Shown piece after piece: positions 9,376-18,285 of a stretch of DNA of 28,739 bases. The stretch is from Acholeplasmatales bacterium (GTDB lineage Bacteria; Bacillota_I; Bacilli_A; Acholeplasmatales; Anaeroplasmataceae): NCBI GenBank assembly GCA_900767915.1, contig CAAGAX010000051.1, positions 1-28,739 on the forward strand. Direction: 5' to 3'. Position 1 is the stretch's first letter; each line of letters begins with the position of its first letter. Position numbers and translations under genes: made by a program. The notes beneath the pieces were generated by a model that saw only the letters and a list, made by a program, of their open reading frames with translations, searched no databases and was not told where the DNA came from.

Positions 9376-10875
9376 TTATATCCTCCTATATTTTTTAGAA
9401 TAATCTCTAAGCGTATCCTTTAATTTCTCAGATAAATCTCTTTTAGAAATTCTATAGCTCCAATTATCAGTAGAAACTGTTGAAGGTAAATTCATTCTAG
9501 TATCATTATCACATGCCAATAAATCCTGTATTGGGAAAATGGCGTATTTAGCCTTAGATGCATATCCAAGCTCAATAGTTGTATATACTAAAGTTTTTTT
9601 ACTTCTTCCTCTATATTTAACATTTAATAAATCACATTCATGCTTTAAATCATTTTTATAAATATTTAAATGATAATCATCTAAATTTTTTATATAAGAA
9701 TATAATGGTTCATTATCATGGGTACCAGTATAAACCACATAATTTTCTGTATAATTAGATGGCTTATGCTCATTATCCTTATTACCATCAAAGGCAAATT
9801 CCATTATCTTCATACCAGGATAACCTGTTTGCTTTAATAGCTTAATTACACCCTCATCAATGAAGCCTAAATCCTCAGCTATAATTTTTAAATCAGTTTT
9901 ATCCTTAAATAAATCAAATTTAGGTCCATCTAGCCACTCACCATTTCTAGCAGTTTTCTCACTACTATCAATTGCGTAAAATCTATCAAATCCTCTAAAA
10001 TGATCAATTCTAACATAATCAAATAGCTCAAATGCCTTTGCAATTCTTTCATTCCACCATTTATAATTAGTTTTTTTAATATAATCCCAATTATAAACAG
10101 GATTTCCCCAAAGCTGTCCATCAGCTGTAAAGCAATCAGGAGGGCATCCTGCAACAAGCTTAGGTGAATGATCTTCTTTTAAAATAAACATCTCTGGGTT
10201 TTTCCAAACCTCTAAAGAATCATACGCAACATATAATGGCATATCTCCAATTATTTTAATGCCTTTACTTTTGGCATATTTATGAAGCTTATTCCATTCA
10301 TCTAAAAATTCATATTGAGTCCATACCCAAAATAAATAATCATTATTATAATTTTCAATTATAGAATTTAAAAGAACTTCGCTATAATTCTTATACCCAT
10401 CAACCCATTTATCAAATGATGAATAATTATGCATTGCCTTTATTGTCATAAATACTGCGAAATCTTTATAATCGCCCTTTTTTTCGAATTTTTTAAATTT
10501 ATTATCATTTATATCAAAATTATTAAAGGCTTTCTTTAAAATTTCAATTTTTTCTTTAAATAATAAACTATAATCTACTCTTTTAGGATTATAGCTAAAA
10601 ATAACATTTTGATAATCCTTTTTTAACAAAAGTCCTTTTTCATGAAGTATATCTAAATCAATCAAATAATAATTTAAAGCTGTTGAAGAAACAGATTGAT
10701 ATGGTGAATCACCATAATTAGTCGGAACAAGTGGTAATACCTGCCATATTGATTGATTAGCTTCCTTAAGCCAATCGATAAATTTATATGCTTCATCACC
10801 TAAAGTACCAACGCCATATTTAGAAGGCAAGCTTGTTATATGAAGTAAAACTCCTGCTTTTCTATCTAAAGACAT
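9376..10875 (-). CDS. malQ: 4-alpha-glucanotransferase (amylomaltase, GH77)
   Basis: Disproportionating enzyme that transfers alpha-1,4-glucan segments between maltodextrins and frees glucose, feeding the phosphorylase. The 499 residues match the short bacterial amylomaltase form. The start LLHITSLPSKYGVGTLG is the family's N-terminal signature. The nucleophile Asp291 lies in VRIDHFRGFDRFY and the acid/base Glu334 in IAEDLGFID. The transition-state Asp lies in YTGTHDNE. The start has an ideal AAGGAGG seven bases upstream. It is the first gene of the malQ-glgP unit. No signal peptide is present, so it acts in the cytoplasm. Confidence 0.96.
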   Translation of the reverse strand: MSLDRKAGVLLHITSLPSKYGVGTLGDEAYKFIDWLKEANQSIWQVLPLVPTNYGDSPYQSVSSTALNYYLIDLDILHEKGLLLKKDYQNVIFSYNPKRVDYSLLFKEKIEILKKAFNNFDINDNKFKKFEKKGDYKDFAVFMTIKAMHNYSSFDKWVDGYKNYSEVLLNSIIENYNNDYLFWVWTQYEFLDEWNKLHKYAKSKGIKIIGDMPLYVAYDSLEVWKNPEMFILKEDHSPKLVAGCPPDCFTADGQLWGNPVYNWDYIKKTNYKWWNERIAKAFELFDYVRIDHFRGFDRFYAIDSSEKTARNGEWLDGPKFDLFKDKTDLKIIAEDLGFIDEGVIKLLKQTGYPGMKIMEFAFDGNKDNEHKPSNYTENYVVYTGTHDNEPLYSYIKNLDDYHLNIYKNDLKHECDLLNVKYRGRSKKTLVYTTIELGYASKAKYAIFPIQDLLACDNDTRMNLPSTVSTDNWSYRISKRDLSEKLKDTLRDYSKKYRRI

Positions 10876-10921
10876 AAAATGTCCTCCTTTTTAAAATTAG
10901 TAAAATCGTTTTCTTAATTTG

Positions 10922-10949
10922 ATTTTAGCAAAAAATTAATTTACTTCAA
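10922..10949 (-). promoter_or_regulatory. malQ-glgP promoter
   Basis: On the minus strand, TTGAAG (10944-10949) and TAAAAT (10922-10927) are separated by 16 bases, and TG one base before the -10 gives an extended -10. The -10 ends 46 bases before the malQ ATG. The pulA promoter has the same elements at exactly the same distances. A LacI-like AAAACGATTTTAC (about 10901-10913) lies just after the likely transcription start. Confidence 0.65.
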
Positions 10950-10982
10950 TACTTTTTTTATTTTTCAATTAAAGATTCACAA

Positions 10983-11011
10983 TCGATAAATTTTTATCGA
11001 AATTTTTTCGA
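10983..11011 (-). promoter_or_regulatory. Double palindromic operator upstream of malQ
   Basis: Two perfect palindromes overlap and share TCGA. TCGATAAA-TT-TTTATCGA occupies 10983-11000 and TCGAAA-TTT-TTTCGA occupies 10997-11011. The second recurs upstream of pulA at the same distance from the start codon. Its centre is about 90 bases before the probable transcription start, a distance more usual for an activator than for a blocking repressor. Confidence 0.55.
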
Positions 11012-11049
11012 AAACAATCTAAAATATTGAAAAAAATAGGTAAAAATGC

Positions 11050-11260
11050 CTAGTTCTTTAAATTATAAGTATTTAGATTCATATTTTTTTCAAAAAAGGA
11101 CCAAATTAAAATTAAAATAAAAAGAGGGAAAAGATAAAGCTTTAGCTTGAAGTAAAGGCCCATTAGATTTCATATTTAAGGATAATGATACTAATATTAT
11201 TTTAAAAGATAATAATAAGCAAACCAAATAGATACGATTATAAGTATAAAAATAATACTA
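11050..11260 (-). pseudogene. Possible relic of a small membrane protein
   Basis: On the minus strand one frame encodes two strongly hydrophobic pieces, LSIIFILIIVSIWFAYYYLL and then LFPLFILILIWSFFEKN, separated by several stops; the frame ends in TAG at 11050-11052. This looks like two membrane segments of a broken protein, but no family is recognisable. Hydrophobic runs appear easily by chance in AT-rich DNA, so confidence is low. Confidence 0.25.
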
Positions 11261-11264
11261 AGAT

Positions 11265-11306
11265 AAAAAAAGGGGAAGTATCTTATTTCAACTTCCCCAC
11301 TTTTTA
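11265..11306. terminator. Bidirectional terminator hairpin
   Basis: GGGGAAGT (11272-11279) and ACTTCCCC (11291-11298) pair around an 11-base loop. Seven T residues follow on the minus strand (11265-11271), and five T residues follow shortly after on the plus strand. It is the only GC-rich stem in this gap and probably ends transcription from pulA after a relic. Confidence 0.7.
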
Positions 11307-11505
11307 AATATTTCTTTAGCTATATCATGATAATCAAGCATAATTCTTAAATCATCTCGATTCATACTATAATTAATATTATAATTAAAATTATCAAGCT
11401 ATTATGTTAATAAATTAGCTCACATTCTTTCCTTATATTCACTATTACTAATACCATAAATCTTTTTTTTATAGGATTTAATTTATTTCATTCTAACACT
11501 ACCGC
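11288..11505 (-). pseudogene. Relic of an unidentified gene after pulA
   Basis: A single minus-strand frame reads KKIYGISNSEYKERM, a TGA, ANLLT, two TAA stops, then LDNFNYNINYSMNRDDLRI and on to KEIFKKWGS with a final TGA at 11288-11290 inside the terminator. The mixed, charged and aromatic composition looks protein-coding rather than random, and all pieces stay in one frame, so the lesions are point nonsense changes. I do not recognise the family. The final 25 codons from an internal ATG could in principle still be translated. Confidence 0.35.
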
Positions 11506-11521
11506 TAGTATGAAATAAATT
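11480..11521. terminator. Hairpin directly after pulA
   Basis: Twelve-base perfect arms (11480-11491 and 11510-11521, AATTTATTTCAT and complement) plus an inner CTA/TAG pair start 12 bases after the pulA stop. No good T run follows on the minus strand, so it may act as an RNA-stabilising 3' end or a weak terminator. Confidence 0.4.
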
Positions 11522-11533
11522 CCACATATTATT

Positions 11534-13705
11534 TTAATAATTTTTATATACGATAATTGTTTGATATGGTAATGGCTTAGTAAATTCTTTTAATTCAATA
11601 CTACCATTAATAGATAAATATAAATTATATCCTCTTAAATCTAAAAGAGGTAATGTATCACTTTTATATCCATTATTATGAATAACTAAATATTCTCTAT
11701 TATTACTTGAATTCTTAATACGATATGATATTTGATTAAAATCCTTACTTACAACGATATTAATATTATCCAAAAGCTCCTTATTAGTAAGATGTAAATC
11801 ACTAACATTTTTTTTGAATTCAATAAGCTTCTGATAATTTTTAAACATATCTAAATTTTTAATCTTTAAAGAATAATCAAGCTCATTAACCTTATAAGAT
11901 GAAATATATGAATTACTATCTCCACCCTTAGTTCTTAAAAATTCTTCTCCTGCTAAAATAAAGCTGGTTCCATTAGATGTTAAAATCATAGAATTAGAAA
12001 GCATAGCCATCTTTTTAATTACACTATCATCAAAAATTCCAACAGCCTTAAAGCGATCAAATAATGTATGATTATCATGACATGTTACATAATTTACTGT
12101 TTTATTAGGATCATAAATACTGCTATTATCACCAACTGTATATCCCTTAATACCATTAATAATTTTTTTCAATTCACTATTTTTTATTTTCTTATTAGTA
12201 TCAATCCATCCTAATTCAAAATCCTTTTTAACTCCACCCATAATTAAGGCATCACGATATTTATCATTAAATTGACCATAATAATTAAATTTTTTTCCAT
12301 TAGCTTGGCTTGCTCTTAATTTAGGAGAAAGAGTTGAATCTCCACCTACCCATGGCTCACCATATACAACAATATTTTCATTAACTTTATTTTTCAAATT
12401 TGAAACCAACAAATTCATAGTTTCATAATCATGAACTGCCATCAAGTCAAATCTAAAACCAAATAGTTTATATTCTCTTGCTAAAAATTCAGTTGATTCA
12501 ATCATAAATTTCCTAAACATAGGCATTTCTGATCTAGTTTCATTACCACAGCCAGAACCGTTAGATAAGCTTAAATCCTTATTATGTCTAAAGAAATATC
12601 CTGGCGTAATAATTTCAAAATTTGATTTTAGAGCATCAAAAACATGGTTATAAACAACATCCATTATAATATTAATACCAGCTTCATTATAAGCTTTAAC
12701 TAATTCTTTAAATTCCTTTATTCTTTCATATCCATCATAAGGATTCATAGAATAGCTACCTTCTAATGTATTATAATTCAATGGATCATATCCCCAATTA
12801 AAAGACATTTTAGTCTCATCATTAGCTCTATCAAAAAAAGGTAAAAGCTGAACTACATTAACACCTAATTCTTTAATATGATCAAAGCCAGTTTTAACAC
12901 TAATATTACCTTCTGTATAGCTTGTACCTTTAGTATAGGCTCCTTTAAATTTCTTTTGATATTTAAGCAATTCTATATCATTTGTCCAGCTGCTAGATGA
13001 TGTGATATCACTAATATGTGTTTCATAAACAACAATCTCAGTTCTTTTATAGGGAATAACCTTAACCTCATTCCAACCTTCTGGATTAGTTTTACTAAAA
13101 TCAACAATCATTCCTCTTCTTCCACTTATACCACATGATTTAGCATAAGGATCAACAACCTCTACATTTTCATTTTTATAATTTGTTATTATATATGTAT
13201 AATATTTTCCCTCTAAATCACCATTAATATCACATTCCCATACACCATTTTGAGTATATTCCATAGGAATAGAATATAAAATACTATCATTTCCCTTTTC
13301 CTTATCTATGGCTAAAGGTGTACCACTCTCATAAACTCTAAGGATAACTCTACTACAAATAGGAGCCCAAAGCCTGAAGCTAGTTTTTTCATTAGAATAT
13401 ATAGCACCTAAATTTCCATTATATGTATATTTTTTATCAAAATAATTAGTATTATATAAACTAATATTATTAACAATAGATTCAACCATATCTCCATTTT
13501 CTAATAAAACCTTTACCTTATAAATACCTCTTGCATCAAAATCGTTAATAGAAAATTTAATCTTATGATTTTTACAATTTTTTTTAAGTTTAGAAGTTGA
13601 AATTAGTTTATCATTTAGATATAGACTTCCTTCTAGAGCATTTGAATCAACTTTAAATCCAACCGTATAGTTTTCTAAAAAGTCACAGTAAATAAATTCA
13701 CTCAT
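11534..13705 (-). CDS. pulA: Type I pullulanase (glycogen debranching, GH13)
   Basis: Cleaves alpha-1,6 branches of glycogen-derived limit dextrins or pullulan. It has 723 residues. About residues 90-200 resemble a carbohydrate-binding CBM48/early-Set domain (FRLWAPICSRVILRVYE). The GH13 barrel follows with FNWGYDPLNYN, the pullulanase-specific motif, then DVVYNH (region I), FRFDLMAVHD with nucleophile Asp420 (region II), VYGEPW with acid/base Glu450 (region III) and YVTCHDNHT (region IV). There is no signal peptide, so the enzyme works inside the cell on stored or imported glucan. A GAGGGGG site lies six bases before the ATG. The gene has its own promoter, twin to that of malQ. Confidence 0.95.
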   Translation of the reverse strand: MSEFIYCDFLENYTVGFKVDSNALEGSLYLNDKLISTSKLKKNCKNHKIKFSINDFDARGIYKVKVLLENGDMVESIVNNISLYNTNYFDKKYTYNGNLGAIYSNEKTSFRLWAPICSRVILRVYESGTPLAIDKEKGNDSILYSIPMEYTQNGVWECDINGDLEGKYYTYIITNYKNENVEVVDPYAKSCGISGRRGMIVDFSKTNPEGWNEVKVIPYKRTEIVVYETHISDITSSSSWTNDIELLKYQKKFKGAYTKGTSYTEGNISVKTGFDHIKELGVNVVQLLPFFDRANDETKMSFNWGYDPLNYNTLEGSYSMNPYDGYERIKEFKELVKAYNEAGINIIMDVVYNHVFDALKSNFEIITPGYFFRHNKDLSLSNGSGCGNETRSEMPMFRKFMIESTEFLAREYKLFGFRFDLMAVHDYETMNLLVSNLKNKVNENIVVYGEPWVGGDSTLSPKLRASQANGKKFNYYGQFNDKYRDALIMGGVKKDFELGWIDTNKKIKNSELKKIINGIKGYTVGDNSSIYDPNKTVNYVTCHDNHTLFDRFKAVGIFDDSVIKKMAMLSNSMILTSNGTSFILAGEEFLRTKGGDSNSYISSYKVNELDYSLKIKNLDMFKNYQKLIEFKKNVSDLHLTNKELLDNINIVVSKDFNQISYRIKNSSNNREYLVIHNNGYKSDTLPLLDLRGYNLYLSINGSIELKEFTKPLPYQTIIVYKNY

Positions 13706-13751
13706 AAATTACCCCCTCAATATTACAAATAAAATCGATCAATACAACCTC

Positions 13752-13779
13752 ATTCTAACAAAAACACTTTATAATTCAA
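13752..13779 (-). promoter_or_regulatory. pulA promoter
   Basis: TTGAAT (13774-13779) and TAGAAT (13752-13757) lie 16 bases apart on the minus strand, with TG one base before the -10. Both hexamers sit at the same distance from the ATG as in the malQ promoter (47 and 69 bases). Confidence 0.65.
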
Positions 13780-13826
13780 GAGTTTTCAATAAAATAATAC
13801 GAAATTTCAAAATAAAGAAAAAAGCA

Positions 13827-13841
13827 TCGAAACTTTTTCGA
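13827..13841 (-). promoter_or_regulatory. Palindromic operator upstream of pulA
   Basis: TCGAAA-CTT-TTTCGA is a 15-base perfect inverted repeat starting 122 bases before the pulA ATG. The malQ copy also starts 122 bases before its ATG. The sequences between operator and promoter are otherwise not obviously alike, which favours a conserved binding site. Confidence 0.55.
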
Positions 13842-14142
13842 GCAATTCTAACAAATTAACAATTTACCCCATCCAAATGGTGGTATTTATGATTCCCTAT
13901 AAGGTCCTAATACCTTAGAAGCACTTGAAGGGACTTTTAAATAGTCTTGCATCTTAATTCTTTAATCCTATAGTTAAAAAATATCTATTACAAATCCTAT
14001 ATAGCATTACTCCTATTATCTTGAATTCCTTATAATATTTTAATTGATAGAATCTATATTATAATAGAGGCTTTTATTTTATCTAATACTACCGATTTTC
14101 AATTATAACCTATATATTATGTGATAATCCACCTAACGTAAT
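13842..14142. other. Gene-free stretch between pulA and the spoIIIAH-like gene
   Basis: No intact gene is visible. On the minus strand near 13938-13986 a short frame reads IFFNYRIKELRCKTI, faintly like the YYNNYRIK region of IS3 transposases. Near 13860-13960 another frame reads VPSSASKVLGPYRES, a stop, then IPPFGWGKLLIC. Neither is enough for a family call. The stretch is probably old debris. Confidence 0.3.
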
Positions 14143-14162
14143 AAAAGCCACCAATCGGTGGC
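14143..14162 (-). terminator. Terminator of the rdgB-to-spoIIIAH-like operon
   Basis: GCCACC (14147-14152) and GGTGGC (14157-14162) form a tight six-base-pair stem with a four-base loop. It sits just after the stop at 14167 and is followed by TTTT on the minus strand. Confidence 0.75.
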
Positions 14163-14166
14163 AAAA

Positions 14167-14658
14167 TTATTCAGTTTTACTTACAGGAGTAAGCTTGATT
14201 TTACGATAAGAATCAAAATGTTCAGAAACAAGCTTCATAATATTCACTGCATTCTTCCTAACATCCTCATCAGTATAAATTCTAACATCAATTAAATCAT
14301 CATCAATAATAACTAAAACATCATCATAAGAATAATTTTCAATTAATGCATCCTCAAATTTAGATTCCAATAAAATATTTTCCTTAATGCTTGTCATTAA
14401 GCTATTACATTCATAAACCTCATCAGCATTCATAACACCACTAGCTATCTTTTCCTCATATTCTCCTAGTTCTAGATTAACCTCTTCTAAATGCTTTAGC
14501 CTTAATTCACTAAATTCAGGATTTAAATTTGTTGAATTTAAAACATCACCATTAGTTTCCTTATCATCAATACTATTTCTTGCCTCCTTAATGTAAAAAA
14601 TAGACATCATCGCTACTAATGCTAATAATAAAATTGGTAGCTTCAGCTTCTTTTTCAT
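14167..14658 (-). CDS. SpoIIIAH-like protein, free-standing
   Basis: A 163-residue protein with an N-terminal membrane anchor (about residues 7-23, LPILLLALVAMMSIFYI) and a soluble domain. The domain follows the Bacillus subtilis SpoIIIAH pattern: a helical LRLKHLEEVNLELGEYEEKIAS stretch, a spacer, then the YDDVLVIIDDDLIDVRIYT strand pair and a C-terminal helix. SpoIIIAH is the mother-cell half of the SpoIIIAH-SpoIIQ channel in sporulation, with a ring-building YscJ/FliF-like fold. Here it lies last in an operon unrelated to spoIIIA, so its job may differ. I start at the ATG with AAGGTG six bases upstream, not the TTG five codons earlier. Confidence 0.72.
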   Translation of the reverse strand: MKKKLKLPILLLALVAMMSIFYIKEARNSIDDKETNGDVLNSTNLNPEFSELRLKHLEEVNLELGEYEEKIASGVMNADEVYECNSLMTSIKENILLESKFEDALIENYSYDDVLVIIDDDLIDVRIYTDEDVRKNAVNIMKLVSEHFDSYRKIKLTPVSKTE

Positions 14659-14705
14659 CCTAATCACCTTCAATAATATATATGATTGGAAATCAATAAA
14701 TATAA

Positions 14706-17700
14706 CTATTTAATTTTATCTAAAATATTCTTTATTCGTAAGCTCTTCTTATAATACCTTCCATAAACTAAAGAATATCCATTTTCTCTAGCAAGCAATA
14801 TATCATCACTATCATTAATTTCATTAAGTATACATAAAACATTATGCTTCTTACAGCTATCATATATTTCATTTATACTTTCCTTTGTTACAAAATGATA
14901 ATCATAATAGTAATAATCGCAAGCTTCTTTCAAAACATCAAGTAAGCTATAACTTGCAATTCTAAAGCCTAAGGCTCTAATTTTATCAACAACAATACTT
15001 GATGCTTCTTTAAATTCAAAGGTAATAAATTTTGGATCAATCTTAAAAAATTGTAATTGTGTATTTAAAAAATTAATTAAAGACAGCTCAATTGTAGAAG
15101 GGTTTATTTCAATAAAAATATTAATAAAGCCTCTACACTTATCATATATTATTTTTTCTTCTTTAAAGGCATTCATAATTAAATACTTATCCATTTGAGA
15201 TACTAAATCTCTTCTTTCAATTACAGAGTTTAATAATTCATCATCAACCTCATAATTATCAATACCAAGCTTAAGCTTATATCCATGTACATCTACACTT
15301 TTTAAATTAACAATTTGTGAATAATTAATAGCTAAATTACCGTGATCAATACATTCAGAAATATGAGTAATTAAAGCCTTTTTATTAAAGCTTTTTCTCA
15401 TCTCTTCACCATCATAATGAGTTATAGAATGGCTTAATCCATATACCCTTGAATTATTTAAAGCCTCTTTTGCATTATCTAAAATTATATTAGCTTTTTC
15501 TATATTTACATTTTTAGACATACGATATACTCCTGCCTTAAAATAAATAGAAACTCTAGAATTAATTTTTGAAATATCATTATGTACAAATTCAAAAAAG
15601 CTATTTAGCTTGCTTTCAATAGATCTTTTATCATTAATATTTTCCATTAATAAAGCAAAGGTACTCTTTTCTAAATGATAAAGCTTTATATCAAAATACT
15701 TACTTATAGCAGCTTTAAAGGATTTACCAATTGCATAAACTAACTGTTTACTAAATAAATAGCCATATAATTCTTCATAAATATCAAAATCATATACATC
15801 TATAACTGATAAACTCAATTGTCTTTTAGAATAAATAGATTCTAAATCAATTAAAAGCCTATATTCAGTATCAAGCTTAGATATAGGATTAGTATAAGCA
15901 ATACTTAAAAGCTTATTCTTATCATAATTTTCTTTAGTAATATCATCTATTAAGGATAAAATATGAATAGTACCTTCAATCATCATAGGAAAAAATCTTT
16001 CCTTAACTCTAATAATTTTATCATTTTTCTTAAAATTATATTCAAGCTCTCTTTCAGTTGTATCTAAATTATATAATGATTCTAAAATATTCTTATAATT
16101 AATAATATCTGTTGATTCCATTTGACTATAAAAATCAGCAAGAGTTAAATCCTCAAATACTCCTAAAATATTACATGCCTGAGGTGAAAAATGAATATAT
16201 CCTTCAACACATTCCTTTAAACCAGAAGACATATTATCCTTTATAAATAAAAGCTTTTCTGTTTCTAAATTTCTATCATTATTCTTTAAAAATAATAATA
16301 ATCTAGAGGAAAGCATCATTGTAACAAGCTTTAATGATTCATATACACCCTCAGTATCTAAAAAGGATTTTTTTGAAAAATAAGCGACACTACCAAAGCA
16401 TTCAATAGAATTAGAAATAGGAATACTAAAGCCATATATATCATCAATATATTCTTCATTTTTAACTATATCCTTATTAAAATCTTTATTAGCCTGATCT
16501 AAAAAGCATTCACTATTAGTTAGTAATGATTGATATGATATTGTCCCTTCAATCATATCTACATTAACCTTTTTATCATATACTCTTTCTTTTTTATAGT
16601 GTAATCCAATATAATTCTTATTAAAATATAATATATATATTTCATCTATAGGTAATATTTTACAAATTTGAATTGAAAATAATCTAAATATCTCTCTAAA
16701 TTTTATATTTAAATCCATTTGATTTAATTCATTAAAGGCATCTGATAATAAATCATAATTTTTACTAACATTTATATCCTTTATTATTTCATGAGTTTTA
16801 TGATTATATTCAATTTTTTCTTCCTTTGGATTTAATATTTTATTAAAATTAATATCCTCTAATTCTTGAATAACATCTTGAGGTAATTCTATTTCAGGGA
16901 CTACTATCTTTTTCTTTTTATTATTAGGAATTTTTTCTTTATTATTTAATGCTTCTAAGCCTAATATTTTTGTTTCATAATCCTTTATTGAAACTAAAGA
17001 ATTTACTCTTTTATATAATTCTAAAGCTTGATAACAAAAATCTAATGATTCTAAAGAATATTCATTAGAAATATAATCTGAATAATCACTCTCTAATATA
17101 CTAGCCTTTTTAAATTCTCCTATTTCAATATAAGCTTTTAATACTAATGATACTATTTCAATAATATATTTCATTTTAATATCATTAGAATCAATAAATT
17201 GCTTGCCATCTAAAATAATTTTATTATAATTCTTTCTAATTAAGGATATTTTCAATTCTCTAATGGTTAAAATAGATAAAGCTTCTAAAGCTAAATTAGT
17301 TTCATAATAAAGCTTTATATCCGGCAAAAACTCTAAAAACTTATCATATTGCTTTTCATTATAATATATATCAGAAAGCTTTATTTTAGCATAAATTAAT
17401 TCTTCTTTTGAAATATCATCATCTAAATATACTAACAATTCTCTTTTTGCATTAGAATAATCATTTGTTTTTAAATAAAAATCTATCTTATCCTTTATGT
17501 ATAAATCTCCCTTAGAAATAGGAAGAAATGTTTTCTTTAATTCAATATATTTTAAGGCTTGTTCATATAATTCATTATCTAATGTTATTTTTATAATACC
17601 ATCTAATAATGCTATTTTACCATCAATACTCATTTCCTTAATATCTGGTAAATATTCATATAATAGCTTCAAAGCCTCATCTATTTTATTTAATGCTGCA

Positions 17701-17831
17701 AGTATAATAGCTTTAAATGATAATGCTTTAACATAATCATCACTATTTTTTTCTTGACTACTCAAAAATAAATTTATTTTTTGAATTGAAGCTTGTTTTT
17801 TCTCAAGCTCTAGCACCTCATTTAAAGTCAT
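14706..17831 (-). CDS. TPR protein with degenerate GGDEF and EAL domains
   Basis: A 1041-residue probable signalling scaffold. Residues 1-300 are TPR-like helical repeats, 301-315 a basic linker, about 365-515 resemble a GAF domain, and 535-635 resemble a PAS domain. About 640-800 align with a GGDEF domain, but the signature is replaced by EKSTF (721-725). About 815-1035 align with an EAL domain, but EAL is replaced by KLKL (852-855), and the DDFG and downstream Lys motifs are lost (IASYSL at 958-963). The NPS and FEFKE stretches survive. It should neither make nor cut cyclic di-GMP, though it could bind a nucleotide or a partner. No membrane segment is seen. It starts four bases after yfcE, whose last codons give its GGGAG ribosome site. 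Confidence 0.75.
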   Translation of the reverse strand: MTLNEVLELEKKQASIQKINLFLSSQEKNSDDYVKALSFKAIILAALNKIDEALKLLYEYLPDIKEMSIDGKIALLDGIIKITLDNELYEQALKYIELKKTFLPISKGDLYIKDKIDFYLKTNDYSNAKRELLVYLDDDISKEELIYAKIKLSDIYYNEKQYDKFLEFLPDIKLYYETNLALEALSILTIRELKISLIRKNYNKIILDGKQFIDSNDIKMKYIIEIVSLVLKAYIEIGEFKKASILESDYSDYISNEYSLESLDFCYQALELYKRVNSLVSIKDYETKILGLEALNNKEKIPNNKKKKIVVPEIELPQDVIQELEDINFNKILNPKEEKIEYNHKTHEIIKDINVSKNYDLLSDAFNELNQMDLNIKFREIFRLFSIQICKILPIDEIYILYFNKNYIGLHYKKERVYDKKVNVDMIEGTISYQSLLTNSECFLDQANKDFNKDIVKNEEYIDDIYGFSIPISNSIECFGSVAYFSKKSFLDTEGVYESLKLVTMMLSSRLLLFLKNNDRNLETEKLLFIKDNMSSGLKECVEGYIHFSPQACNILGVFEDLTLADFYSQMESTDIINYKNILESLYNLDTTERELEYNFKKNDKIIRVKERFFPMMIEGTIHILSLIDDITKENYDKNKLLSIAYTNPISKLDTEYRLLIDLESIYSKRQLSLSVIDVYDFDIYEELYGYLFSKQLVYAIGKSFKAAISKYFDIKLYHLEKSTFALLMENINDKRSIESKLNSFFEFVHNDISKINSRVSIYFKAGVYRMSKNVNIEKANIILDNAKEALNNSRVYGLSHSITHYDGEEMRKSFNKKALITHISECIDHGNLAINYSQIVNLKSVDVHGYKLKLGIDNYEVDDELLNSVIERRDLVSQMDKYLIMNAFKEEKIIYDKCRGFINIFIEINPSTIELSLINFLNTQLQFFKIDPKFITFEFKEASSIVVDKIRALGFRIASYSLLDVLKEACDYYYYDYHFVTKESINEIYDSCKKHNVLCILNEINDSDDILLARENGYSLVYGRYYKKSLRIKNILDKIK

Positions 17832-17835
17832 TTAA

Positions 17836-18285
17836 TCACTCCCAATTATAATAAAAGCTTTTTAATATTTTATTATTACTATAAAATGAAACTTTATCAT
17901 TATTTATAATTACGTATTCATTATTTTGATAGCTTCCTGGATTTAAATATAATATAGAATCACTAAAGAAATAATTTTGGATATGTGTATGTCCATAAAA
18001 ACAAATATTACAATCACTCGATAATGCTTTATATGTAATAGCTAATAAATTATATTTAACATTATATAAATCACCATGAGTAATTAATATTCTTTTATTA
18101 TTAAATGTAATTATTTTCTCCTTATCACCTAATAAATCACAATTTCCTTTAACAAAAAAAATATTATTATTAATTAAATATTTATATGATTCACCATAAT
18201 CCCCACAATGAATAATTAAATCATAATCATTTATATTTAAATCTAATTTTCTTCTATGAGAATCACTTAAAACTAAAATCTTCAT
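17836..18285 (-). CDS. YfcE/MJ0936-type metallophosphoesterase
   Basis: A 149-residue calcineurin-like phosphodiesterase with all metal-binding motifs in order: LSDSH, IHCGD, VKGNCD, ITHGD, GHTHIQ and the closing LNPGS. Family members cleave phosphodiester model substrates, but the natural substrate is generally unknown. Its start codon lies 23 bases inside rdgB, and AAGGA precedes it by eight bases. The rdgB-yfcE pair is a common firmicute arrangement, so this overlap is ancestral rather than an oddity. In this operon it directly precedes the decayed GGDEF-EAL protein. Confidence 0.9.
   Translation of the reverse strand: MKILVLSDSHRRKLDLNINDYDLIIHCGDYGESYKYLINNNIFFVKGNCDLLGDKEKIITFNNKRILITHGDLYNVKYNLLAITYKALSSDCNICFYGHTHIQNYFFSDSILYLNPGSYQNNEYVIINNDKVSFYSNNKILKSFYYNWE

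Noticed and set aside
13938..13986. IFFNYRIKELRCKTI peptide as a second IS3 relic
   Set aside because: The likeness to the YYNNYRIK region is short, and nothing upstream supports it, unlike the relic at 115-365.
17497..17736. Plus-strand open frame of 79 codons inside the TPR protein gene
   Set aside because: It is antisense to a continuous 1041-codon gene, and its composition mirrors the complementary strand.
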